From assembly GCA_947474005.1 (NCBI GenBank), contig CANJHI010000047.1, forward strand, positions 1 through 32,809: a stretch of DNA of 32,809 nucleotides. Direction: 5' to 3'. The notes beneath the pieces were generated by a model, which was not told the DNA's origin, searched no databases, and was given only the letters and a program-made list of their open reading frames with translations. This document shows, in pieces, positions 24,854 through 32,411 of the stretch. Positions within the stretch are counted from its first letter, which is position 1. The number at the start of each line of letters is the position of its first letter. The position numbers were made by a program, and so were the translations under genes. Source of the stretch: Alphaproteobacteria bacterium (GTDB taxonomy: Bacteria; Pseudomonadota; Alphaproteobacteria; Reyranellales; Reyranellaceae).

Positions 24854-25588
24854 TCAATTCATCCCCTTCTTCGCGCGATGCGGCGCCATGCGGTCGCGAT
24901 AGCGGCCGCGCAGGCTTTCGAGATGCTCGGTCATCGCCGTCACCGCGGCGTCGGCATCGCGCTTGTGCAGCGCTGCCAGCAGGCGCCGGCGCGCCTTGAT
25001 GGTGAGGTCGTTGCGCTCGCCGCCGGCGGCATGAGCGAAGTCGCGCATGACCTCCATCAGCGCGCCCATCAGCATGGCCATGACGGCGTTGCCGGTGGCG
25101 CGGGCCAGCAGATTGTGGAACTCGATATGGATATCGATCTTGTCGTCGTAGCGCTTGGCGTTTAGCAGGCGCTCGGCCTCGTCGACGTTGGCGGTCAGCG
25201 CGGCAAGATCGGCCTCGGTGGCGCGCGCGCAGGCATTGCGCACGACAGTCGAGGCGAGCCACAGCCGCGCTTCGGTCAACTCGTCGAGCGACACGCTGCC
25301 GAGCTGGTAGAGGTTGCGGAAGCTGTCGCCGATCAGGCCGGGATCGCCCTGGCCGATGAAGGCGCCGCCGTGGGCGCCCGCCTGCAAGGCAATGAGGCCG
25401 GTGCGTTCGAGATTGCGCAGCGCCTCGCGCACCGCGCCGCGGCTCACGCCAAAGCTTTCCGCCAGCTCGCGCTCCGGCGGCAGCTTGTCGCCCGAGCGCA
25501 GCTCGCCCGAGGCGATGCGCCCCTGGATCTGCGCCGAGACTTCGTCGGATAGCCGCTTGCGCTTGATCGGGGCGAAGTCCTGGTTCAC
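24854..25588 (-). CDS. GntR-family regulator, FadR/FCD subfamily
   Basis: A 244-residue GntR regulator. The winged helix is at about 12-78: VSAQIQGRIASGELRSGDKLPPERELAESFGVSRGAVREALRNLERTGLI. The C-terminal FCD helical domain (about 100-225) has LDELTEARLWLAS at its start, DIHIEFHNLLARATGN (152-167) and EHL (221-223). His158 and His222 fit the metal-binding histidines; a third histidine is usually found near residues 200-203, but Arg stands there, so metal binding may be altered. FCD proteins sense acyl-CoAs or organic acids. The start is GTG, overlapping the IpdA-like stop by 4 bp. As the last gene of the P450 operon it is expected to repress it at 30823-30837. Confidence 0.92.
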   Translation of the reverse strand: MNQDFAPIKRKRLSDEVSAQIQGRIASGELRSGDKLPPERELAESFGVSRGAVREALRNLERTGLIALQAGAHGGAFIGQGDPGLIGDSFRNLYQLGSVSLDELTEARLWLASTVVRNACARATEADLAALTANVDEAERLLNAKRYDDKIDIHIEFHNLLARATGNAVMAMLMGALMEVMRDFAHAAGGERNDLTIKARRRLLAALHKRDADAAVTAMTEHLESLRGRYRDRMAPHRAKKGMN

Positions 25589-26478
25589 GACGCGCTCCCG
25601 GCCGTGAGGCCGGCCAGCGCCTTGGCGCCGATGCGATCGCGATAGCCGTCCTCGCCGCCGCGCACATGGTCGGTGAGATAGGCGTCGAATGCCGCCTGGT
25701 CGCGACTGGCGGCGACATAGGCCCGGAGGTGCGCCTCGTCCTGCTCGTAGAGACCGGAGCTGGCGCCGGGATGGCCGCCGAACGGCGCCACGACGACGGC
25801 ATCGACGAAGGCCGAGGGGATTTTGGTAAGGCGCGCCTGGTGGCGCACCGTGCTCGACGGCACGATGCGGTCGACCGAGCAGATCACGTGCCTGGCTGCC
25901 TGCGCCATCAGCAGGTCGAAGTAGCCCGCGCCGAAATACTGCACGTTGCCTTCCTCGTCGGCCTGCTGGCCGTGCAGGAACACGACATCGGGCTTGATCG
26001 CCGGCACTTCGAGCAGCGGCCGGCCGCCTTCCTGGATGCGGGCCTTGCGATAGCCCTCGGGATTGACCTTGGGCAGGTCGGTGCCGAGATTGGGGATCAG
26101 CCCGTAAGGCAGGTCGCAGGCACCAGCGCGCAGGCCGCCGGCGATGCCGGGCCCGTCCATCTCCAGCACCTTTATCGCGCCCGACTGTGCCGCGCGCCGG
26201 AAGTTGGGCGCGAGCCCCAGATGCTCGAAGCTGATGAAGACGCAGGCCGTCGTCTTCACGCAGCCCGCGCCGATCAGCATGTCGGGCGCGACGCTGCCGG
26301 GCGAGGGCACCAGCGTGAGATCGCGCACGCCCTTGCGGATCAGGCCGCGCACCAGCGCCATCGGCTGGCCATGGAAGATCCAGCCGCCGATGCCCAGCGT
26401 CATGCCGTCCTTGACGACGGAGAGGGCGGTATCGAGGTCGACGACTTTCTTCGAGACGGATTTGCTTGAAGCGGGCAT
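25585..26478 (-). CDS. IpdA-like CoA-transferase-fold protein, subunit alpha
   Basis: A 297-residue class I CoA-transferase-fold alpha subunit, in which TLGIGGWIFHGQPMALVRGLIRKGVRDLTLV (27-57) and FGGHPGASSGLYEQDEAHL (residues 233-251) run close to IpdA, the mycobacterial alpha subunit of the cholesterol-ring hydrolase IpdAB. Glu106 in VLEMDGPG is in the position of the catalytic glutamate I recall for IpdA (about 105). Alternative: an ordinary 3-oxoacid CoA-transferase, but the beta subunit lacks the catalytic glutamate. The gene sits between acyl-CoA dehydrogenase (4 bp) and the FadR-type regulator (4-bp overlap), separated from its beta partner by the dehydrogenase gene. It acts only as a complex with the 27645-28457 product. 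Confidence 0.88.
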   Translation of the reverse strand: MPASSKSVSKKVVDLDTALSVVKDGMTLGIGGWIFHGQPMALVRGLIRKGVRDLTLVPSPGSVAPDMLIGAGCVKTTACVFISFEHLGLAPNFRRAAQSGAIKVLEMDGPGIAGGLRAGACDLPYGLIPNLGTDLPKVNPEGYRKARIQEGGRPLLEVPAIKPDVVFLHGQQADEEGNVQYFGAGYFDLLMAQAARHVICSVDRIVPSSTVRHQARLTKIPSAFVDAVVVAPFGGHPGASSGLYEQDEAHLRAYVAASRDQAAFDAYLTDHVRGGEDGYRDRIGAKALAGLTAGSAS

Positions 26479-26482
26479 GGCG

Positions 26483-27634
26483 TTACCTCCGCAGCATGTC
26501 GCGGGCGATCACCAGACGCTGGATCTGGTTGGTGCCCTCGAAAATCTGGTTGATCTTGGCGTCGCGCATGAAGCGCTCGACCGGGAAATCGCGCATGTAG
26601 CCGGCGCCACCGAAGATCTGCACCGCGTCGGTCGTCACCTTCATGGCGGTGTCGCTGCAGAAGCATTTCACCATCGACGACTTGGCCGAGAAGCTCGCCC
26701 ATTCCTCGCGGTCGGCCATGCGCGTGCAGTCGTAGAGCAGGCAGCGCGCCGCCTCGGTCTGCATCTGCATGTCGGCCAGCATGAACTGGATGCCCTGGAA
26801 CTCGGCGATCGGCTGGCCGAACTGCTTGCGTTCGCGGCCGTAGCCGACGGCGGCATCGATCGCGCCCTGCGCCAGCCCGACCGAGATCGCGCCGATGGTC
26901 GGCCGGTTGAGGTCGAGGATGCGCATGCAGGTCTTGAAGGCCTGGCCCTCGGGACCGATCATGTTCTCTGCGGGCACACGCACATTGTCGAAGAAGATCG
27001 GCGCATTGGGCACGCCACGAATGCCCATCTTGCGATCGAGCTTGCCGTAGGAGAAGCCGGGCGTCTTGGTGTCGACGAGGAAGGCCGAGATGCCGTTGGC
27101 GCCCTTGCCCTCGCTGGTGCGGGCAAACACCAGGATGAAGTGCGCGACCGGTCCGAAGGTGATGTAGATCTTGCCGCCGTTCAGCACCCAGCTCGCGCCG
27201 TCCTTCACCGCCCGCGTCTTCATCGACGACACGTCTGAGCCGGTGCCGGCCTCGGTGATGGCGACGGCCGTCAGCGTGCGGCCCTTGGCGGCGAGCCCGA
27301 GATAGTGGCGCTTCTGTTCCTCGGTGCCGAAGTTCAGGATCGGCAGCACGAGGCCGAAGGAATTGTTGGCGGCCAGCAGGGCGGCCGATTCGGAGACCTT
27401 GGCGATCTCCTCCTTGACGATGCAGACCGACGTGAGGTCGGCGCCCGGCCCGCCATATTCCTGCGGCACCCAGAGCTGCAGCAGCCCCATGTCGCCGAAC
27501 ACTTCCACCAGCTCCTGCGGAAAGCGGTCGTTCTCGTCGATCTCCGAGGCGATCGGCGCCACGTGCTTTTCGACCATCTTGCGCACCTGGTCGCGCAGCA
27601 GCAGGTGGTGTTCTTCGAAATGATAGTTATTCAT
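26483..27634 (-). CDS. Acyl-CoA dehydrogenase
   Basis: A 383-residue standard acyl-CoA dehydrogenase: MNNYHFEEHHLLLRDQVRKMVEKHVAPIA at the start, LTAVAITEAGTGSDVSSMKTRAV near 121-142 (FAD and substrate contact), GYGRERKQFGQPIAEFQGIQFMLADM in the middle, and DAVQIFGGAGYMRDFPVERFMRDAKINQIFEGTNQIQRLVIAR at the end. The catalytic base is Glu366 in IFEGTNQ, the position seen in short- and medium-chain dehydrogenases. It lies between the two IpdAB-like genes (10 bp and 4 bp gaps), and so oxidises an acyl-CoA that the ring hydrolase produces or consumes. Electrons would go to ETF, whose genes are not in this window. Confidence 0.95.
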   Translation of the reverse strand: MNNYHFEEHHLLLRDQVRKMVEKHVAPIASEIDENDRFPQELVEVFGDMGLLQLWVPQEYGGPGADLTSVCIVKEEIAKVSESAALLAANNSFGLVLPILNFGTEEQKRHYLGLAAKGRTLTAVAITEAGTGSDVSSMKTRAVKDGASWVLNGGKIYITFGPVAHFILVFARTSEGKGANGISAFLVDTKTPGFSYGKLDRKMGIRGVPNAPIFFDNVRVPAENMIGPEGQAFKTCMRILDLNRPTIGAISVGLAQGAIDAAVGYGRERKQFGQPIAEFQGIQFMLADMQMQTEAARCLLYDCTRMADREEWASFSAKSSMVKCFCSDTAMKVTTDAVQIFGGAGYMRDFPVERFMRDAKINQIFEGTNQIQRLVIARDMLRR

Positions 27635-27644
27635 CGGTCGAACC

Positions 27645-28457
27645 TCAGTGGGCCTTGGGCCAGGGAAATTTGCGCGCCAGTACGCCGGTCGAGTCGACGG
27701 TGCGGCGCAGCAGGAACAGCTCCTCGTCGTCGGGGTTGGCGGTGCGTTCGATCTTCGCCGGCATCACCAGGTCGAAGCCGGTGTTGTCGCGCACCTCGTC
27801 GAGGGTGACGCCATCGTGCAGCGACTTGATACGCATCGCCTTGCTCGCCGGTTCGAAGTCGAAGACGCCGAGCGGAGTCACGACCAGGCGCGGCCCGCCT
27901 TCGGACAGGCCGAAGTCGGTGCGCGAGGTGCCGCCGTCGAGGAAACCCGCGCCGCAGACGAAGTCGACCTTAGGGACAAAGGCGCCGCGGTCGTGGCGGG
28001 TCATCATGATGTAGAAGCGCCGCGACAGGCCGCAGAGCGCGCTGATGCCCACCGTGCCGGGGCCGCGCAGCCGCGGCTTCGCATGATCGCCGACGCAGAC
28101 GGTGTTGATGTTGCCGAAGCGATCGGTCTGCAGCGCGCCCAGGATGGCGAAGTCGAAGAAGTGAACCTGCCAGTCGATGAAGTCGATCATCTGCGGCAGG
28201 TCCATCACGGCCTCGGCCACCGCGATGTTCTCGGCGTCGGCGGCAGGACGGACGATGCCCTCGGTCGGGTTGGTCATGCCGCCGGGCCCCGACACCCACC
28301 ACAGATGCGGCGCCTGGCGCTGGCGCGCGAGGTTGCACGCCGCGACCTGGATGTCGGAGTTGGTGCCGACGATGGCCTTCTCGCCGTCGGCCATGTCGCG
28401 CGACAGCAGCACGGCCAGCATCTCGCCCATGGCGAAGCTATTGGTGGTTACGGGCAT
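27645..28457 (-). CDS. IpdB-like CoA-transferase-fold protein, subunit beta
   Basis: A 270-residue class I CoA-transferase-fold beta subunit. Its C-terminal half, LGVFDFEPASKAMRIKSLHDGVTLDEVRDNTGFDL (about 208-243) with DDEELFLLRR, closely follows IpdB as I recall it. The early segment HLWWVSGPGGMTNPTEGI (51-68) aligns with the place where true transferases have the catalytic glutamate (SENG); here it is Ser-Gly-Pro-Gly-Gly, so ordinary CoA transfer by that residue is unlikely. With the alpha subunit at 25585-26478 it should form a ring-cleaving acyl-CoA hydrolase of the IpdAB type. The substrate could be a steroid-, terpenoid- or other alicyclic acyl-CoA. It is 33 bp after the MDR gene. Confidence 0.88.
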   Translation of the reverse strand: MPVTTNSFAMGEMLAVLLSRDMADGEKAIVGTNSDIQVAACNLARQRQAPHLWWVSGPGGMTNPTEGIVRPAADAENIAVAEAVMDLPQMIDFIDWQVHFFDFAILGALQTDRFGNINTVCVGDHAKPRLRGPGTVGISALCGLSRRFYIMMTRHDRGAFVPKVDFVCGAGFLDGGTSRTDFGLSEGGPRLVVTPLGVFDFEPASKAMRIKSLHDGVTLDEVRDNTGFDLVMPAKIERTANPDDEELFLLRRTVDSTGVLARKFPWPKAH

Positions 28458-28490
28458 TTCCTGAGTCCTGCTGAAGGTGGCTGGGGCATG

Positions 28491-29471
28491 TCATGTCGAG
28501 GCGACTTCGAAGATCGTTTTGGCAATTCCCTCTCCACTCAAGGCGTAGGTGAGCGCCTCGCGGTAGTGGTCGAACGCAAAGGCGCGGCCGGCCGGCGGAA
28601 CGAGCTGCCCCTCGGCGACCCAGGCGAGCAGTTCGTCGAATTCCCGCTGGGCCGCGGCTGCCTCGAACACGGCGGAGAACTGGCGATAGTCGACACCGAC
28701 CAAGGCGGCACCCTTGAGCAGCGGCAGGTTGACGGGCAGGGCGGGAATCTCGCCCGAGGCAAAGCCGATCACCAGATAGCGTCCGCCCCAGTTGAGCGAG
28801 CGAAAGGCCGGCTGTAGCAGCGGGCCACTGACGGGATCGAACACGACGTCGATGCCGCCGGGCACCGCTGCCTTCAGGCGATCGCGCCAGCCCTCGGGAT
28901 CGCGGTCGAGTGTGATCTCGGCGCCGCTTTGCGCGGCTAGCGCACGCTTCTCTTGTGTCGACGCCACCGCGACGACGCGGGCGCCCAGTAGTTTGCCGAT
29001 CTGGACGGCGGCGCTGCCGACGCCGCCCGCGGCGCCGATCACCAGCAGCGTCTCGCCGGGCTTGATGTGTGCACGATCGCGCAGACCATGCAGCGCGGTG
29101 ACGTAGTTGACGCGAAAGCCCGCGGCCTGGCCGAGCTGCATGCCGTCCGGAATCCGATTGACCGCCGTTGCGGGTGCCACGGCATATTCGGCGAAGCCTC
29201 CGCGCACCTGCGCCAGAACGCGGTCGCCGGGCGCGAACCCCGTGACGCCGCTGCCGACCGAATCGATCCAGCCCGAGACCTCGCCGCCCGGGACATGGGG
29301 CAGCGGCGGCTTGACCTGGTAGCGGCCGAGCGAGACCAGCGCGTCGACATAGCCGACGCCGCAGGCGGCGATCCTGATGCGGACTTCGGCAGGCCCCGGC
29401 TCGGGTCTGTCGAGGTCGACCACGCGGTAGCTGTCGATCGAACTGAGGTTGTCGGCCTGGATCGCCTTCAT
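28491..29471 (-). CDS. Zinc-free MDR oxidoreductase (NADPH:quinone reductase-like)
   Basis: A 326-residue medium-chain dehydrogenase/reductase. The start MKAIQADNLSS at 29471 is typical of the quinone reductase/enoyl reductase group; a longer in-frame extension to 29726 lies inside the P450 gene and is a shadow. The nucleotide motif is GAAGGVGSAA (146-155). The cysteine lobe that binds structural zinc is missing, and HVPGGEVSG (59-67) plus NYVTALHGL (122-130) match the zinc-independent quinone oxidoreductases. It probably reduces a double bond or ketone of the P450 product, or acts as an enoyl-thioester reductase. It lies 22 bp after the P450 gene and 33 bp before the IpdB-like gene. Confidence 0.9.
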   Translation of the reverse strand: MKAIQADNLSSIDSYRVVDLDRPEPGPAEVRIRIAACGVGYVDALVSLGRYQVKPPLPHVPGGEVSGWIDSVGSGVTGFAPGDRVLAQVRGGFAEYAVAPATAVNRIPDGMQLGQAAGFRVNYVTALHGLRDRAHIKPGETLLVIGAAGGVGSAAVQIGKLLGARVVAVASTQEKRALAAQSGAEITLDRDPEGWRDRLKAAVPGGIDVVFDPVSGPLLQPAFRSLNWGGRYLVIGFASGEIPALPVNLPLLKGAALVGVDYRQFSAVFEAAAAQREFDELLAWVAEGQLVPPAGRAFAFDHYREALTYALSGEGIAKTIFEVAST

Positions 29472-29493
29472 CTGTCTGGCTGTCCTGTTCGGT

Positions 29494-30771
29494 TCAATGC
29501 ACGAGACCAATCCGCACCGGCAGCGCCTTGAAGCCGCCGACCAGGTTGGCGTGGATGCGCTGGGCGTCGCCCGCCGGTTCGATGCTGTCGACCCGCCGCA
29601 CGAAGGCGCGAAGAAACGTCGTGAGCTCGAGACGGGCCAGCGACAGGCCGAGGCACATGTGGCCGCCGAAGCCGAAGGCGAGATGCCTGTTCGGGGTGCG
29701 CTCGATGTCGAAGCGGAACGGGTCATCGAAGACCGCGTCGTCGCGGTTGGCCGAGGGATAGAAGAGGGCGACGCCGTCGCCGGCGGCGATGGTCGTATCG
29801 CGCAGCCGATAATCCTCGCGCGCCGTGCGCAGGAAATGTTTGACCGGCGATACCCAGCGCAACATCTCCTCGACGGCGCCTTTGATCTTCTCCGGATCGG
29901 CCCGGAGTTTTAGCCACTGATCCGGATTTTCCAGGAGAGCCAGGAGACCGCCGGCCGTCACGGCGGCCGTCGTGTCGTGCCCGGCGGTGGCAATCACCGC
30001 GTAGTACGACGCGGTTTCCAGATCGCCCATCGGTCCGTCGTAGGGCCGGCCGCAGGCGATCACGGTGGCGAGGTCGTCGCGCGGCTGCTTGCGCCGGTCG
30101 GCGGCCATGGCGGTGAAATAGTCGAAGAATTGCCGCAGCAGATCGAAGTGCTGGCCGGTGCTGGCGCCATCACCGCCCCCATCGCCACTGAGATCGGCAT
30201 CGTCGGCGCCGAAGAATTCCTGGGTCAGCCGCAGCATCAGCGGCTGGTCCTCGCGCGGCACGCCCAGGATCGACATGATCACGCGCAGCGGAAAGAGGTT
30301 CGCCACCTCGCGCGCGTAGTCGAACGGTGCGCCGCCGAAGGTCGCGATGTGGTCGAGCGATTCTTCGGCGAGGGTTGCGACGGCTGCTTCGAACTTCCGC
30401 ACCCCGGGGCCCATGAACCATTCGGTGGTGACGCGGCGGTATTCGCGGTGGTCGGGATTATCCATGTGGGCGACCGTCCGATACATGCGGTCGTACTTGC
30501 CGCCGGACTTCTTGGCCGCCGCTTCTTGCGCACGCGTCATCAGGTTGAGGCGGCGGCTGTTGATGAAGACGTCGTTCTTGCGCGACACCTCCATGATGTC
30601 GGCGTGGCGCGTCAGCGCCCAGAACGGGCGGTAGTCGGCGGGCTCGGTCCAATGGACCGGCGAGGTCCGGCGCAGTTCCGAGAACAGGGCATGGATGCGG
30701 TCCTCGTCGGCGTGGACGGCCGGCGATACCAGCGCATCCGCCAATTCCATGGGCGCCAGCTCGGTGGACAT
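29494..30771 (-). CDS. Cytochrome P450 (soluble bacterial type)
   Basis: A 425-residue soluble P450 with all core motifs: ExxR at 302-305 (EMLR), the I-helix oxygen-activation motif AGHDTT (263-268), and the heme loop FGFGGHMCLG (366-375, Cys373 the thiolate ligand). No membrane anchor is seen. It belongs to the broad CYP1xx bacterial group; CYP125/142-like members of steroid catabolism and terpene P450s share the AGxDTT and FGxGxHxCLG patterns, so family number is open. As first gene of the operon it would hydroxylate the substrate. No ferredoxin or ferredoxin reductase is encoded next to it, so electrons must come from elsewhere. The start codon ATG 30771 lies 48 bp below the candidate -10 box. 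Confidence 0.93.
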   Translation of the reverse strand: MSTELAPMELADALVSPAVHADEDRIHALFSELRRTSPVHWTEPADYRPFWALTRHADIMEVSRKNDVFINSRRLNLMTRAQEAAAKKSGGKYDRMYRTVAHMDNPDHREYRRVTTEWFMGPGVRKFEAAVATLAEESLDHIATFGGAPFDYAREVANLFPLRVIMSILGVPREDQPLMLRLTQEFFGADDADLSGDGGGDGASTGQHFDLLRQFFDYFTAMAADRRKQPRDDLATVIACGRPYDGPMGDLETASYYAVIATAGHDTTAAVTAGGLLALLENPDQWLKLRADPEKIKGAVEEMLRWVSPVKHFLRTAREDYRLRDTTIAAGDGVALFYPSANRDDAVFDDPFRFDIERTPNRHLAFGFGGHMCLGLSLARLELTTFLRAFVRRVDSIEPAGDAQRIHANLVGGFKALPVRIGLVH

Positions 30772-30818
30772 GGGCGTCTCCTCTTCCGGTCTTGGCGCCG
30801 GTCAATGTTGGTCCGCCT

Positions 30819-30847
30819 GTTTATTGGTCCGACCAATGAAGAGTCAA
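30819..30847 (-). promoter_or_regulatory. P450-operon promoter with FadR/GntR-type operator
   Basis: On the minus strand TTGACT (30842-30847) is followed, after 16 bp, by AATAAA (30820-30825), a usable -35/-10 pair. Between them lies ATTGGTCCGACCAAT (30823-30837), an exact inverted repeat with a 3-bp centre. It matches the general FCD-type consensus TGGTNNNACCA, in the TGGTC-N-GACC form of E. coli FadR. A half copy TTGGTCCG lies 16 bp away at 30808-30815. The bound repressor would block the promoter; the terminal operon gene at 24854 is the obvious candidate. Confidence 0.72.
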
Positions 30848-30864
30848 TGGGAGAGTCGATCGGC

Positions 30865-30893
30865 TTGACAGGAATAGTACTATATCCTATAGG
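30865..30893 (+). promoter_or_regulatory. Outward-facing sigma-70-like promoter
   Basis: TTGACA (30865-30870) and TATAGG (30888-30893) are separated by 17 bp. It would transcribe rightwards, into a region and an opposite-strand gene with no recognised plus-strand gene for over 1.4 kb. It may make an antisense or small RNA, or be coincidental. Confidence 0.4.
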
Positions 30894-31041
30894 CGGAATA
30901 TGGAGTCGAACGCCGCCCTTCCCTTGCGCCCGAGGTCATCGGCCGAATCGGCGCGGCGGAAAAACAGTTTTGAAATTCGACGTTCGGCGACTCCGGGCTC
31001 GCGTGCGTGCGACCAGAATCTGCAAGTCCTCTCAAGGCGTT

Positions 31042-31068
31042 GCGGTCCGGGCAGGGTGCCCGAACCGC
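31042..31068 (-). terminator. Candidate terminator hairpin after the enoyl-CoA hydratase gene
   Basis: Arms of 12 bases (GCGGTCCGGGCA and TGCCCGAACCGC) pair with one mismatch across GGG, about 25 bases after the hydratase stop. No T-run follows, so it is a weak intrinsic terminator at best. Confidence 0.4.
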
Positions 31069-31092
31069 CGCCGATAGGATGACTCCGTGACT

Positions 31093-31884
31093 CTAGCGGC
31101 CCTTCCAGTTGGGCTTGCGCTTCTCGGCGAAGGCCTTGGGGCCCTCGACCGTGTCCTCGCTGTGCGCCATGGCGACGAAGGCGGGGTAGCTCTGGTTGCG
31201 CATCGCCATCTCGGTCGCCGGCACGTCGAGCGAGCGCATCACCACCTGCTTGGTGGCGCGTACCGACATCGGCGAGCAGGCGAGGATCTCGGAGGCCCAG
31301 CGCTTGGCTGCCGTCATCAGCTCGGCGTGCGGCACCACCTCGGTGACGAAGCCCATCTCGTAGCCTTCCTTGGCCGGCACGTGGCGGCCGGTCAGCATCA
31401 TGCCCATCGCCTTCTTGAGCGGGATCATGCGGGAGAGGCGCTGCATGCCACCCGCACCGGCGGCCAGGCCAACGCGCGGCTCGGGCAGGGCGAACTTCGC
31501 CTGGTCGGACGCGATGATGATGTCGCTGGCCAGCGCGATCTCGAAGCCGCCGCCCATGGCGAGGCCGTTGACCGCGGCGATGACGGGCTTGTCGAGGTCG
31601 AAGCGGTTGGCGAGGCCTCCGAAGCCTTTGGCCGGATGGACCGGGCGCTTGCCGGTCTTGGCCTGGATCTCGGCGTGGTACTTGAGGTCGTTGCCGGCGC
31701 AGAAGGCCTTGTCGCCGGCGCCGGTGATGATGGCGACCCACAGTTCCGGGTTGGTCTGGAACTCGTCGAAGGCATCGACCAGCTCTTGGTTCGCCATGGG
31801 ATGGCAGGCGTTATAGACCTCTGGCCGGTTGATGGTGACGATCATCAGGCGACCGTCGATCTCGACCTTGCTGTACTGACCCAT
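31093..31884 (-). CDS. Enoyl-CoA hydratase
   Basis: A 263-residue crotonase-fold hydratase. The start is ATG 31884 (MGQYSKVEIDGRLMIVTINRP), chosen because GGGAGGC lies upstream and the residues before it in the frame (to 32193) have no family similarity. The oxyanion holes are AFCAGNDLKYH (60-70) and GLAMGGGFEIALASD (107-121). Both hydration glutamates are present: Glu115 in GGGFE and Glu135 in ALPEPRVGL, so this should be a true hydratase, unlike the isomerase-type protein at 20811-21611. It precedes the P450 operon on the same strand but is separated by 321 bp with a hairpin, so it may be an independent transcript. It could still serve the same beta-oxidation path. Confidence 0.92.
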   Translation of the reverse strand: MGQYSKVEIDGRLMIVTINRPEVYNACHPMANQELVDAFDEFQTNPELWVAIITGAGDKAFCAGNDLKYHAEIQAKTGKRPVHPAKGFGGLANRFDLDKPVIAAVNGLAMGGGFEIALASDIIIASDQAKFALPEPRVGLAAGAGGMQRLSRMIPLKKAMGMMLTGRHVPAKEGYEMGFVTEVVPHAELMTAAKRWASEILACSPMSVRATKQVVMRSLDVPATEMAMRNQSYPAFVAMAHSEDTVEGPKAFAEKRKPNWKGR

Positions 31885-32411
31885 GGCGTTTTGCCTCCCC
31901 GGATTCCGTCTGTGAGTGAATGGCGGTTTACCGCAAATCGGGGGGCGGCGGCGATTCAAAATCCCGAGGCCGGGCGCCTGCACGATACCTGCAGGGTGAT
32001 TGAATCGACTTGCAGTGCGATCTTCATGTGGAATCTCACCGTCGGACTGCAGGAAGATGGTGGTTTCTACTGGTTGTGGTTCTGATCTCCGCAGCTCGCG
32101 CGCGCCGGCGGGGCGCGAGACCAGAGGATGAACGGATAGGAGGCTTTTTGTGGGTAAGTCGCGGGTCGCGGGCGCGTCCTCGTGGCACACCATATATAGG
32201 GGTCAAAACGGCACACCGGGCCGCCTGAAAACCCCGATAAAAGCTTGAAATTGCTGACTGTTGCCGCTTGGCCACAGGTCGGCCACGAGTCGTCCTTGGA
32301 ACGGCCACGCACCTTGCTCCGCACTAGTCGTGGTGTGTATATTCCGCCCGGTTCTGGTGATCATCCAGTTCCGGCATGCTTGTCGGATTTCAATATCGAG
32401 GGGAAGTACTC
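31885..32411. other. Gene-less 527-bp region upstream of the outer-membrane barrel gene
   Basis: Between a minus-strand and a plus-strand gene, so both promoters must lie here. A plus-strand promoter candidate and three spaced GGCCAC repeats are described separately. An AT-rich patch with TATATA lies near 32190. Open frames on either strand (for example 32067-32324 minus) show no conserved features. I see no RNA-gene fold that I can name. Confidence 0.6.
32270..32343 (+). promoter_or_regulatory. Promoter candidate with phased GGCCAC repeats
   Basis: TTGCTC (32314-32319) and TATATT (32338-32343) form a -35/-10 pair with an 18-bp gap, about 60 bp before the barrel-gene start. Upstream, GGCCAC occurs at 32270, 32281 and 32303, i.e. 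11 and 22 bp apart, on one helix face. That spacing suits an activator binding site, but GGCCAC is short and GC-rich. Confidence 0.4.

Larger units (their letters stand above)
30772..31092. other. Gene-less 321-bp region in front of the P450 operon
   Basis: Between two minus-strand genes. It holds the P450 promoter and FadR-type operator (30819-30847), an opposite-facing promoter-like sequence (30865-30893), two AT-rich palindromes, ATAGTACTAT (30874-30883) and CCTATAGG (30886-30893), and a hairpin after the hydratase stop (31042-31068). A 60-codon plus-strand frame (30900-31082) has no recognisable features, so I do not call it a gene. Confidence 0.6.

Noticed and set aside
30900-31082. 60-codon plus-strand frame after an outward-facing promoter
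   Set aside because: Composition is basic and serine/arginine-rich, with no ribosome-binding site or family similarity that I can see.
32067-32324. 85-codon minus-strand frame in the intergenic region
   Set aside because: No ribosome-binding site or conserved motif, and it covers the promoter region of the barrel gene.
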